Origin: Amycolatopsis sp. A133
GTDB lineage: Bacteria > Actinomycetota > Actinomycetes > Mycobacteriales > Pseudonocardiaceae
Direction of reading: 5' to 3'
NCBI RefSeq assembly: GCF_031082405.1
Contig: NZ_JAVHJU010000026.1
Coordinates: 1 to 32,551 of the forward strand
Length of the DNA: 32,551 nucleotides
The translations under genes and the position numbers were made by a program. The notes beneath the pieces were generated by a model. The model was given only the letters and a program-made list of their open reading frames with translations, was not told where the DNA came from and made no database searches. Positions 23,971 through 31,347 of the stretch are shown here, in pieces (position 1 is the first letter of the stretch; each line of letters starts with the position of its first letter).

Positions 23971-24403
23971 ACTCGACCCTCTTGATACGGCGACTCTGCC
24001 GCAGCCCGTACCCGTGCAGCGAACCTGGCAGCCACAACTTCGAGGCCACGCCGTGTCCCGGCAGTGCCCGACTGCGGTGATGGCACACCTACGTCCACCT
24101 GAGGCAGGTGTCTCTCCGAAGAGCGTCAGCGCACTGTGGCTGGGCTTCAGGGTGCGCGAGTCGGGGTCCGGGCCGGCCAGCTGTTTCAGGGCGGGCACCG
24201 AAGTGCCTTCACAGGTTCACTCGTTAGGACGTCCGGCTGGAGCAGTCGCTGTCAAGTGAAGTGAAATGGGGTCAGGGGCTGCTCCACGTTTGCTCCAGCT
24301 ACCCGCTGTAGCTGGAGTTCTACATGATGAAATCCAACATCCGGTGGAACGAAAAACTGCCCTACCTGGGTCTTTGGATCCGGTGGGCGGTGTTTTGTCA
24401 CTG
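23971..24403. other. Non-coding stretch next to an attachment scar
   Basis: No supportable gene. It contains a perfect 10-bp hairpin (24293-24317) and runs up to the tRNA-Ala fragment. This may be the boundary between two mobile units. Confidence 0.6.
24293..24317. repeat. 10-bp perfect hairpin
   Basis: CTCCAGCTAC (24293-24302), loop CCGCT, then GTAGCTGGAG (24308-24317). No T-tract follows, so a protein-binding arm near the attachment site is as likely as a terminator. Confidence 0.7.
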
Positions 24404-24450
24404 TGGAGCTAAGGGGACTCGAACCCCTGACCCCCTCACTGCCAGTGAGG
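24404..24450 (-). pseudogene. 3' fragment of tRNA-Ala(GGC), attachment-site relic
   Basis: Read on the minus strand, the fragment has an intact anticodon arm CCTCA-CTGGCAG-TGAGG (anticodon GGC), a GGGGTCA variable part, T-arm AGGGG-TTCGAGT-CCCCT and the 3' acceptor half TAGCTCC-A. The T at the position of U70 agrees with the G3:U70 identity pair of alanine tRNAs. No D-arm or 5' acceptor precedes it. A piece running exactly from the anticodon arm to the 3' end is the usual duplicated core of tRNA-targeting integrases. By orientation, the element it bounds should lie to the right, with the intact tRNA-Ala beyond the window. Confidence 0.85.
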
Positions 24451-24941
24451 GTCGATCATGGCCCTGACCTGCGGCGATAGAGAATCGCCTAGTCAGATGA
24501 TGCGCTTGATCGTCGTTGCTTGCAACTGTGGGTTGTTCAGTGCAGTTGTAACAGGGGGTTTGCCCCAGCTGTGCCCCAGTGAAATTGGTGAGAGGACCGA
24601 CTGCGTTAGTTCCGACAAACGTGCGGTCGGCACATAACCCCAGGCTTGGAGCCAGTCGAGCAGCATCAAGTCGAACGGCCCTGTGCAGCCGGAACCGGCA
24701 CTGACGAGCAATGTCAGTGGCGCGGCCGGTCCCCGCGTTGAACTGCCGAGCGCCGCTTGTCGAGGCACACGCTCTTCGGCACGAGCGTGCGCGATGAGCG
24801 CCGATCAGCGGCAGGAGAGGACGTTCCGCTCGGTACGAACCGAGGCAGCGAGACCAACAGCAATCGGCGCGCGCCCGTATGGCCGGCCCGCAGGCCACGA
24901 CGGCTCTGGACACCGAATACCCCAGTGGCGCCGGTCGACGC
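24451..24941. other. Gene-poor stretch right of the tRNA-Ala fragment
   Basis: About 490 bases with only fragmentary frames. Minus-strand frames reading LDWLQAWGYVPTARLSEL or GAQLGQTPCYNCTEQP lack starts and known domains. It may hold decayed integrase-end or attachment-arm sequence, but I cannot support a gene. Confidence 0.5.
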
Positions 24942-25142
24942 CTACAGCAGCCCGGCCTCGTGCAGGCGGATCACCGCGGCCAGCACGCCACCGCTGCCCA
25001 GCAGGGCCCCAAGCAGGATCTTGAGCAGGTTCATTGCGCGGTGGGCGCGTTGGCGGTCGGTGGTAGTCAGCGCCACCGCGACAGCGGCGCCGGCGGCGGT
25101 AAGCAGCACCAGTGCGATGAGGGTGATCAACGACGTCCACAT
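24942..25142 (-). CDS. Small two-helix membrane protein
   Basis: A 66-residue protein from ATG 25142, with AGGA upstream. Two hydrophobic segments (SLITLIALVLLTAAGAAVAV and LKILLGALLGSGGVLAAVI) flank a short basic hairpin (TTTDRQRAHRAMN), so it should be a helical hairpin in the membrane. It is divergent from the STAND gene and separated by 253 bases. Similar tiny membrane proteins accompany defence genes in actinomycetes, but this one has no named family that I can see. Confidence 0.6.
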   Translation of the reverse strand: MWTSLITLIALVLLTAAGAAVAVALTTTDRQRAHRAMNLLKILLGALLGSGGVLAAVIRLHEAGLL

Positions 25143-25328
25143 GGTCGCGTCCTGCTTCCTAGGGTTGAAGGGGCCCAATCTGATCAGGGCTTGCCGAGCG
25201 CAGTCGACCAGCCGGGAACGCTGTCCGGCACGTGCTCCGTACCCACCCGGACACCACTACTGCGCGCCCCACCCCCGCCGCAGCAGGCCAGGCGGGAACT
25301 GTGCCTTGTCACAGGCGGTGGGAGTACG

Positions 25329-25347
25329 GTGTCCGGCAGTGTCCGGC
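25329..25347. promoter_or_regulatory. Tandem 9-bp direct repeat upstream of the STAND gene
   Basis: GTGTCCGGC occurs at 25329-25337 and 25339-25347, one helical turn apart, about 50 bases before the start. It is a candidate operator, possibly for the HTH domain of the downstream protein. Confidence 0.35.
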
Positions 25348-25395
25348 CGCCAGTCGTCGAACACCGCAGCAGGGAGACGGACCGGGGAGGGTGGC

Positions 25396-28300
25396 ATGGA
25401 TCCGGCGGAGATCAGCACCCTGTCCCAGCTAGCCGACGCCCTCAGCCACGTACGTCGCGAACGGTCCCTGTCTTTGCAGGACCTGAAGAGGGCGGCCGCG
25501 GAACTGCCGCCGCGGGGCGGGCGTCGGCCGATGCTTCCGCGGTCCACGGTCAGTGACCTGCTCAACGCCAAGTCAGTGCCCGAGCCCGTGACGGTGGTGA
25601 CGTTTCTGGCGGCCTGCGGCATCGACGACGGTGAGGCACAGCAGCCGTGGCTGCAAGCGCTGGAGCGGGTGGCCACCCGGCACCAGCAGCGCCCACCGGG
25701 CTCGGTGAGGATCCGTGACGCGCGACCGCGGATGCTGGGTGTGCACGCCGCGATCCGGGACGCCGGGCTGGCTGTGGCCGGGCGATCCGCGGCGGTTGAG
25801 GAGGATCTGCCGGTTTATGTGCCTCGGGACCTGGACACCGACCTGCGCACGAAACTCACCCTGGCCGCGTACCGGGGCGGGTTCGTGCTGCTGGTCGGGG
25901 ACTCTTCGGTCGGCAAGACCCGCGCGCTGTTCGAGGCGGTGCGGACGGTGGTGCCGGACTGGTGGCTGCTGCACCCCCGCGACGCCGACGCGCTGCGGGC
26001 GTTTTCAGCGCGTCCGGGTGATCGGATGGTGGTGTGGCTGGACGAGCTGCAGAACTACCTCGACCACCCCGCCGGCGTGCCGGCCGGACAGATCCGCGAC
26101 CTGATCGCCGCCGGGGCAATGCTAGTCGCCACCTGCTGGCCCGCCGAGCACGCCAAACGCACGGTCCTGCCCAACGAGGACCGCCCGGACCCGTTCGCCA
26201 ACGACAGGCGGCTGCTCGACCTCGCCGATATTTTGACCGTCGCCCAGGAATTTAGCGCCGCCGAACGCCGCCGCGCAGAAGACCTCGCCAGCACCGACCA
26301 CCGGATCCGCGTCGCACTCGACACCCCCGACGCTGGCTTCACCCAGGTCATGGCCGCCGGACCGGAACTGGTCCGCCACTGGGACCAAGCGCCCGCTTAC
26401 GCCAAGGCCATCATCACCGCCGCGCTGGACGCTCGCCGCGTCGGCGCCCACACACCCACTACCCGCAGCTACCTCCACGACGCCGCCCCCGGATATCTCA
26501 GGCCACGACAGATAGCCACCGCGCCTCCAGATTGGCTCGACGACGCCCTGGAGTACGCCACCAGACCGCTGCACGGCGCCACGGCCGCCCTCACACCCAT
26601 CGGCACCGACATGGGAACCATCGACGGCTACCGGATCGCCGACTACCTCCACCAGCACGCCCTTAAGGCTCGCCGAACTGAACACCTCCCCGACACGGCT
26701 TGGCACGCCCTGACCCATCACCATCACCCTGACGACACCACCCGACTTGCCAGTAGCGCCGAACGCCGTGGTCGCGAACGCGAAGCGCTCACCCTGCACC
26801 GGCAGCGAGCTGACAATGGCAGCTGGTCGGATGCCGTTCAGGTGGTCAACCTGCTCGGGAGATATGGGCGGTTGGACGAGCTACGCGCTCTCTCCGACAG
26901 CGGCGACCGGAGGGCCACAGACGTGCTGGTCGACCTGCTCAGGGCGCAGGGTCGGCTGCGCGAGCTACGCATCCTCGCCGATAACGGGAGCGGACACGCC
27001 GCTATCGATCTGGCGAAACTCCTGGTCGAGCAGGGCGACCTCGACGGGCTCCGCGCCTTCGCCAACGACGGCAATGAATATGCGGCGTGGAGTTTGGTTA
27101 ACCTGCTTGTGCGCCGCAACCAGCCGGATGAGCTACGCACCCTCGCCGAGAATGGGAGCAGGCACGCCGCCAACTGCTTGGCCGACCTTCTGGCCGAACA
27201 AGGCAACCACGACGAGTTGCGCACCCTCGCCGGCAGCGGCAACCCGCGCGCCATCGACCGATTGGCATATGCGCTGACCGGTCAAGATCGACTGGACGAG
27301 CTGCATACGTTGGCCGACAACGGCAATCAGCGTGCCACGGCTTGGTTGATCGACTTGCAGGCCGAGCAAGGGGAGCTCAGCAAACTCCGCACGTTCGCCG
27401 ACAGCGGCAACACTCAGGCTATCCTCTGGATAGTCGACCTGTTGGAAGAACAAGGCCGACTGGAGGATCTTCGAGTTCTCACTAGCGGGCGCGCCGAGTA
27501 CATGGTCGACCGGCTAGTCGAGCCACTTGCGAAACAGCGTCAGCTGGCCGATTTGCAAGTTCTCGCAGAAAATGGAAATAGACTCGCCGCTCGCCGACTA
27601 GCGGACCTGCTGACCGAGCGCGGCAACCGCGATGAGCTGCGTTCTCTCGCCGACAGCGGCTACAAGTACGCGGCCGATCGTCTAGTGGACCTATTGGCCG
27701 AGCAAGATCGCCTCGTGGATCTGCACACCCTTGCCAGTAACGGAAATCCTAGTGCCGCCAGCTGGTTTACCGAGCGACTCGCGGCGCAAGGCAGACCAGA
27801 GGAGCTGCGCGCTTTTATTGCTAGTAGTGATCAATTCACCATTGATCTGCTCGCCTACTTCCTGGCCAAGCACGACCGACCCGAGGAGTTAAGGATTCTA
27901 GCCGATAGCGACCATGAGTACGCCCGCCACTGGCTGGCAACCTTGTTCGCCAGCCAAGGCAACCTCGACGAACTCCGCGCCCTCTCCGACGCTGGCAATC
28001 GGTACGCCACGGACCTGCTGGCCGAATTACTGATTAAGCAAAGCAAGCTCGACGATCTGCTCGACTTGGCCAACAACAGAGGTTGGCTCGCCGGTGGCGT
28101 GATCACCAAGGTGCTTGCCGACCATGGCAAGCTCGACGAACTGCGCGCCCTCGCCGACAGCGGCAACCTGAGTGCCATGGACCGGCTGGCCGATCAGATG
28201 GCCAAACAAGGTAAGAGTGAAGAGTTACGCACCCTGGCTGGCAATGGCAGCAAGCACGCTAGCACTCTGCTGGCGAGGCTACTTGCCGACCAAGGCGACC

Positions 28301-28488
28301 TCGACGAACTCCGCGCCCTCGCCGACAACGGCACCTGGGATGCCGCCAAGCTGTTAGTTGAGCTGCTGGCGAGCAAAAATTCGACGCGAGAACTAGAGTC
28401 AGAAGTGGCAGCCGGGACGCACTTCGCAATCTCCACCCTTCGTCGAATTAAAGAACAAGGGTCTGCCCGAGGTTTGGCTGACATCTGA
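25396..28488 (+). CDS. HTH-STAND NTPase with 28-residue C-terminal repeats
   Basis: A 1030-residue protein from ATG 25396 (GGGGAGGG 7 bases before); the frame is open upstream but that part is antisense to the small membrane gene and not protein-like. Residues 1-95 form a helix-turn-helix-like domain (ISTLSQLADALSHVRRERSL). A P-loop domain follows with Walker A GDSSVGKTRA (about residue 169) and Walker B RMVVWLDELQNY, a STAND-type ATPase. From 26,872 to 28,467 there are nineteen units of exactly 28 residues with the pattern LDELRALADSGN then LxDLLAEQGR; the last is degenerate. STAND proteins with repeat sensors commonly detect phage proteins and trigger an effector. Here no separate effector domain is visible, so killing activity, if any, is unexplained. 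Confidence 0.85.
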   Translation: MDPAEISTLSQLADALSHVRRERSLSLQDLKRAAAELPPRGGRRPMLPRSTVSDLLNAKSVPEPVTVVTFLAACGIDDGEAQQPWLQALERVATRHQQRPPGSVRIRDARPRMLGVHAAIRDAGLAVAGRSAAVEEDLPVYVPRDLDTDLRTKLTLAAYRGGFVLLVGDSSVGKTRALFEAVRTVVPDWWLLHPRDADALRAFSARPGDRMVVWLDELQNYLDHPAGVPAGQIRDLIAAGAMLVATCWPAEHAKRTVLPNEDRPDPFANDRRLLDLADILTVAQEFSAAERRRAEDLASTDHRIRVALDTPDAGFTQVMAAGPELVRHWDQAPAYAKAIITAALDARRVGAHTPTTRSYLHDAAPGYLRPRQIATAPPDWLDDALEYATRPLHGATAALTPIGTDMGTIDGYRIADYLHQHALKARRTEHLPDTAWHALTHHHHPDDTTRLASSAERRGREREALTLHRQRADNGSWSDAVQVVNLLGRYGRLDELRALSDSGDRRATDVLVDLLRAQGRLRELRILADNGSGHAAIDLAKLLVEQGDLDGLRAFANDGNEYAAWSLVNLLVRRNQPDELRTLAENGSRHAANCLADLLAEQGNHDELRTLAGSGNPRAIDRLAYALTGQDRLDELHTLADNGNQRATAWLIDLQAEQGELSKLRTFADSGNTQAILWIVDLLEEQGRLEDLRVLTSGRAEYMVDRLVEPLAKQRQLADLQVLAENGNRLAARRLADLLTERGNRDELRSLADSGYKYAADRLVDLLAEQDRLVDLHTLASNGNPSAASWFTERLAAQGRPEELRAFIASSDQFTIDLLAYFLAKHDRPEELRILADSDHEYARHWLATLFASQGNLDELRALSDAGNRYATDLLAELLIKQSKLDDLLDLANNRGWLAGGVITKVLADHGKLDELRALADSGNLSAMDRLADQMAKQGKSEELRTLAGNGSKHASTLLARLLADQGDLDELRALADNGTWDAAKLLVELLASKNSTRELESEVAAGTHFAISTLRRIKEQGSARGLADI
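26872..28467 (+). repeat. Nineteen 84-bp repeats coding 28-residue units
   Basis: The C-terminal half of the STAND gene is a tandem array with an 84-bp period and no length variation among 19 units. Conserved places are the (L/P)xELRxLA start, an (S/N)GN turn, and a hydrophobic second helix ending LLAEQG. Units are diverged (for example unit 15 LDDLLDLANNRG), so the array is not recent. Two helices per unit suggest a superhelical sensor, shorter than a TPR (34) or Sel1 repeat (about 36). Confidence 0.9.
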
Positions 28489-29231
28489 CGTGTGAGGCTA
28501 GCCTCGCGTAAAATGCTTCGTAGTACATAAATCCTACCTCCGAGGAATCCGTGACGATGTGACCGTCGTCGCTCACCGCGGCGACGCCCCGCTAAAGCAA
28601 TCGAGGGCTTGAACCGGCGAATCTCCTGCATCTACCGTACCTATCGCTCGGCTTGTGCCTTCCGGATCATCAGCGGACCGATGTCGCGGTCGGCGCACCA
28701 AGAGAAGAACGATCCCCCAAGGCTCACCTGTTGCTACAGTTGTCACTAAACGCGGTATAAGAGCGCCGTCACGCACAGCGACTGGACACGTAACGGTGAT
28801 GGGACACGGCGCGACTAGAACACCACACCGACGCCAACGTCGCGGTAGACCGGTCCGAGCATGGGAGTGGAGGTACGCGGTGGCCGAGTTCGTCGAGGTG
28901 AGTGCGGGCGAGAGTTACCTTAGGACGGCGAGCTGGCCGGACACCCTAGGGCCGCTCCCCCGCCACATGGAACGATTCGTGCATGGTGGCGCTGTGGGGC
29001 GGTCTGTTACGCAGTCGGTCGGTGCGCGATGGTGATGGTGGGGACGCAGGACGTGTGGCTCTCGTCATGACCACTCTTCGTTGTCGCCGGCTCAGCGGGT
29101 GGTTTGCCGTGGCCCGTTGGGACGACGCGAACAAGATCGCGACCGCAGTCTCGGCGCTAGGCTCGCTGGCAGCCGCGGGGTCGCGTGTGGGCTAGCTCAA
29201 GCTGGTACGAATCGGGCGAAAGGTGAACGTC
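28489..29231. other. Long gap between the STAND gene and the SIR2 operon
   Basis: 743 bases with no confident gene. One possible broken small gene is listed at 29109-29195. A frame from GTG 28879 (AEFVEVSAGESYLRT) is short and unrecognised. The promoter of the three-gene operon should lie near 29,195-29,225. Confidence 0.5.
29109..29195 (+). pseudogene. Possible broken small membrane protein
   Basis: GTG 29109 with GGGTGG upstream begins ARWDDANKIATAVSALGSL, then AAAG. This resembles the start of small actinobacterial proteins that continue into a GVAVWA membrane helix. Here the frame ends SRVG, while another frame at about 29,185 reads VWASSSWYESGER before a stop. A one-base shift would restore a longer peptide. 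Evidence is weak and from memory. Confidence 0.3.
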
Positions 29232-29414
29232 ATGGAGGTGCAGCGGGCGCTGCGGACGTGCCTGCTCGGAAGGGGCTTGGTGACAATGGTCGAGCCAGCA
29301 AAGACTGATTTCACAGCAGAACAAGATCGAATTGCAATCGCGGTCGACGAATTAATGCAACTCATTGCCCCGCCGAGTGTCGCACTCCGTAGCAATGATG
29401 GCGTCGCGACATGA
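29232..29414 (+). CDS. Small protein at the head of the SIR2-WXG100 operon
   Basis: A 60-residue protein from ATG 29232 with AAAGGTGA five bases upstream. MEVQRALRTCLLGRGLVTMV is followed by a charged helix (FTAEQDRIAIAVDELMQLI). No known domain. Its TGA overlaps the SIR2 start (ATGA), so it is translated with the NADase and could be a partner, an inhibitor or only a coupling leader. Confidence 0.6.
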   Translation: MEVQRALRTCLLGRGLVTMVEPAKTDFTAEQDRIAIAVDELMQLIAPPSVALRSNDGVAT

Positions 29415-30553
29415 CCGGCGTACCAGAGCAGCTGCTCGACCTGGTTCGCGATAGGCGGGTAGTACCGTTCGTCGGTGCGGGCTTCTCCTTCGTGGCTGGC
29501 TTTCCAGGCTGGATCGAGCTCCTGCGGCATGTCTGCGCCGACGTTGTGCCGACGGATGACTTCGATGCGGTGGTGAAGTCATGCTCCCACGATCCACTCC
29601 GAATCGCCGAATACTTGCTAGTTCGCAGCGGCGGGAACATCGGTCCGATCCGACACCAGATGTCTTCAGTGCTGAGGACCCCCGCGAGCTTCTTCTCTTC
29701 GGCTCACGTCGACCTAGCGAACCTCCACCTGCCGGTCATTTACACGACCAACTTCGACGAGCTCATTGAAGAGACACACCGACGGCTCGGCCTGTCGGTG
29801 AACACGATCTGCAACGCACGAGACCTTGCACTCGCGCGGCGAGACACCGTGGAGGTCGTCAAATTCCATGGCGACCTTCGATACGACGACACTCTGGTGC
29901 TCACTGAGTCGTCGTTCCACTCGCGATTGGACCTTGAGAGTCCGCTCGACCTCAAGTTCCGCGGCGATATCCTCGGCCGCAGTCTGCTGTTCATCGGGTA
30001 CGGCTTCGGCGACATCAACGTGCGGGCGATCTGGTTCAAGCTGATGAAGCTCATGCGGGATGTGCCCCTCGATGAGCGACCGGCGTCGTTTATCATCCGC
30101 CTGCGTGTGGACCCCGTGTTGGAAGCCCTTGACCGGGCAGTGGGCCTAACAACCGTCACACTCGATCCGTCTGGTGCGGCGAGGACGCCAGCGGACCGGC
30201 AACGCCTCCTCGAGCGGTTCATGCTGGAGTTGACGTTTGCTGCACCTAGTGGGCCAACACCGGCGGAGCCATTGCCGATGTTCGCCTCGCCCGGCTTAGT
30301 GCGTGAGGCCACGGAGCTTGTCTCGGCGAACCCGCGGCGTCTCGAGCCGGACGACGAACGAGTCATGGATGCTTTAAAGCGTAGGGAACTGCATGACGAC
30401 GTTCGCGAGGACATGGATGGACTGATGACGATGTTCGCGGACCGACGCCCCCGAGGGGCACTCGCCGACTTCAGGCGGGCCATCGCTCTCAACTACGCGA
30501 TGAACTATGGAGATCGCTTCGCGCTTCCGAGGAGTTCGCATGGCCGGGTTTAA
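29411..30553 (+). CDS. SIR2-like NADase-type defence protein
   Basis: A 380-residue protein with a SIR2-like domain over about residues 1-230: VPFVGAGFS (NAD-binding GAG at 22-24), IYTTNFDELIE (Asn114 and Asp116), VVKFHGD (His153) and LLFIGYGFGD (194-201). These are the family's catalytic and NAD-contacting places. In phage defence, such domains (for example in Thoeris ThsA and DSR proteins) deplete NAD+ when triggered. The C-terminal 150 residues are helical, rich in Arg/Asp and not recognised; they may be the sensor. It starts within the stop of the small upstream gene, and its last 14 bases overlap the start of the WXG100 gene. Confidence 0.88.
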   Translation: MTGVPEQLLDLVRDRRVVPFVGAGFSFVAGFPGWIELLRHVCADVVPTDDFDAVVKSCSHDPLRIAEYLLVRSGGNIGPIRHQMSSVLRTPASFFSSAHVDLANLHLPVIYTTNFDELIEETHRRLGLSVNTICNARDLALARRDTVEVVKFHGDLRYDDTLVLTESSFHSRLDLESPLDLKFRGDILGRSLLFIGYGFGDINVRAIWFKLMKLMRDVPLDERPASFIIRLRVDPVLEALDRAVGLTTVTLDPSGAARTPADRQRLLERFMLELTFAAPSGPTPAEPLPMFASPGLVREATELVSANPRRLEPDDERVMDALKRRELHDDVREDMDGLMTMFADRRPRGALADFRRAIALNYAMNYGDRFALPRSSHGRV

Positions 30554-30842
30554 CGTTCAACCAGATCAGCTACGTGCCCTAAGTAGGGCCTACGAGGCGC
30601 AAGCTGACACGCTACGAGCGCAGTTCTACAACCTGGCCAGTCAGACGGAGCCGATGCTTAACGAATGGGCCGGCGCTGCGTCGTCCTCGTTCCGGGGGCT
30701 GGCTCAGAATATCAATACGCGTCAGCGCGAGTTGATCGAAAGCCTCGACAAGATGGCGAGCATCCTCGCTAACGCTGCGGACGCGTTCGAGAGCGTCGAT
30801 AGGAACATCAGCAGTGCGCTGCGGGGCGAGAGACTTGATTGA
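30540..30842 (+). CDS. WXG100 (ESAT-6-like) family protein
   Basis: Exactly 100 residues, the normal size, from ATG 30540 with GAGGAG five bases upstream. Two helices flank a W43-A-G45 turn (NEWAGAASSSF), the WXG motif; the first helix holds PDQLRALSRAYEAQADTLRAQ and the second NTRQRELIESLDKMASILANA. WXG100 proteins are usually exported as dimers by type VII secretion, or serve as the N-terminal targeting part of toxins. No ESX ATPase or PE/PPE-like genes are near. Translation is coupled to the SIR2 protein, so the two probably act together. Confidence 0.9.
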   Translation: MAGFNVQPDQLRALSRAYEAQADTLRAQFYNLASQTEPMLNEWAGAASSSFRGLAQNINTRQRELIESLDKMASILANAADAFESVDRNISSALRGERLD

Positions 30843-31168
30843 CGCAGCCACGACCGACCGGCCACCACAAGCGCCGCTCGCTCATCGTCGGGAGCTTGCA
30901 AGCCGCGTGATTGGGGTGCGCATCCTGCGGATCCCTGGGATCGAACCTCTGTCGCCATGGCCCGCGCCTGCGAACTACCATCGCAGCGTGCCCGCCCAAG
31001 GCTCATCTACCCGGTAAGGGCGCGTACTGCCCGGGGGATGGCAGCCGTTCGAGCCGGACGGAGGTGGGAACTCACGCCCCGGCGGGAAGTGCCTGCGTTT
31101 TCGCCACGTCCGCTCGTCGGCTACTTGTTGAATGGCGGTACGACTGAAGCCGGGCCAGGCTTGGTCGA
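30843..31168. other. Gap before the insertion sequence
   Basis: 326 bases without a supportable gene. The left boundary of the insertion sequence should be within or just right of this stretch, and the natural downstream partner of the WXG100 gene may have been lost here. Confidence 0.5.
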
Positions 31169-31254
31169 GGTGTTCGACGGGTGGCTCTCTCATCGGCTGC
31201 CCACCACGCTTTTCGGGGTGTGGCTCTCACATGGCGTGCCTCCCGTCGAACATC
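31169..31254 (+). ncRNA. Structured IS110 leader, bridge-RNA candidate
   Basis: TGTTCGACGGG (31171-31181) pairs exactly with 31242-31252 and the stem extends by a G-U and a G-C pair, enclosing about 60 bases. Within and after it, GTGGCTCTC occurs at 31181-31189 and 31220-31228, with GTGGCTC again at 31265-31271. IS110-group elements carry a guide (bridge) RNA in the non-coding end upstream of the transposase, with loops matching target and donor. Location and fold agree, but the loop-to-DNA pairing cannot be tested because the element ends are not defined. Confidence 0.4.
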
Positions 31255-31347
31255 GTGGCGGCGTGTGGCTCAAGAGGGGTCTGCTCAGCTCGAAGTAGCG
31301 CTGCCCACCTCGCCTGATACCAACCCAGGTACGGCGAGGAGAACAGC

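Noticed and set aside
12779..24450. The shared GGTTCGAGTCC in the three tRNA sequences as direct repeats of one element
   Set aside because: It is the universal T-loop sequence; the stems around it differ and the tRNA-Ala piece is inverted relative to the others, so the three cannot be ends of one simple insertion.
24451..24913. Minus-strand frames near the tRNA-Ala fragment as an integrase
   Set aside because: No recombinase motifs, starts or domains; one frame simply reads through the tRNA fragment.
24757..25395. Upstream extension of the STAND reading frame
   Set aside because: It is antisense to the small membrane gene, shows no protein-like pattern and the strong ribosome site before 25396 decides the start.
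26872..28467. The 84-bp periodic array as a CRISPR or satellite
   Set aside because: The period is in frame, units diverge at DNA level and the protein pattern is conserved, so it is a coding repeat.
28879..29035. Short frame beginning AEFVEVSAGESYLRT as a gene
   Set aside because: No clear ribosome site, no recognised family and a low-quality C-terminus.
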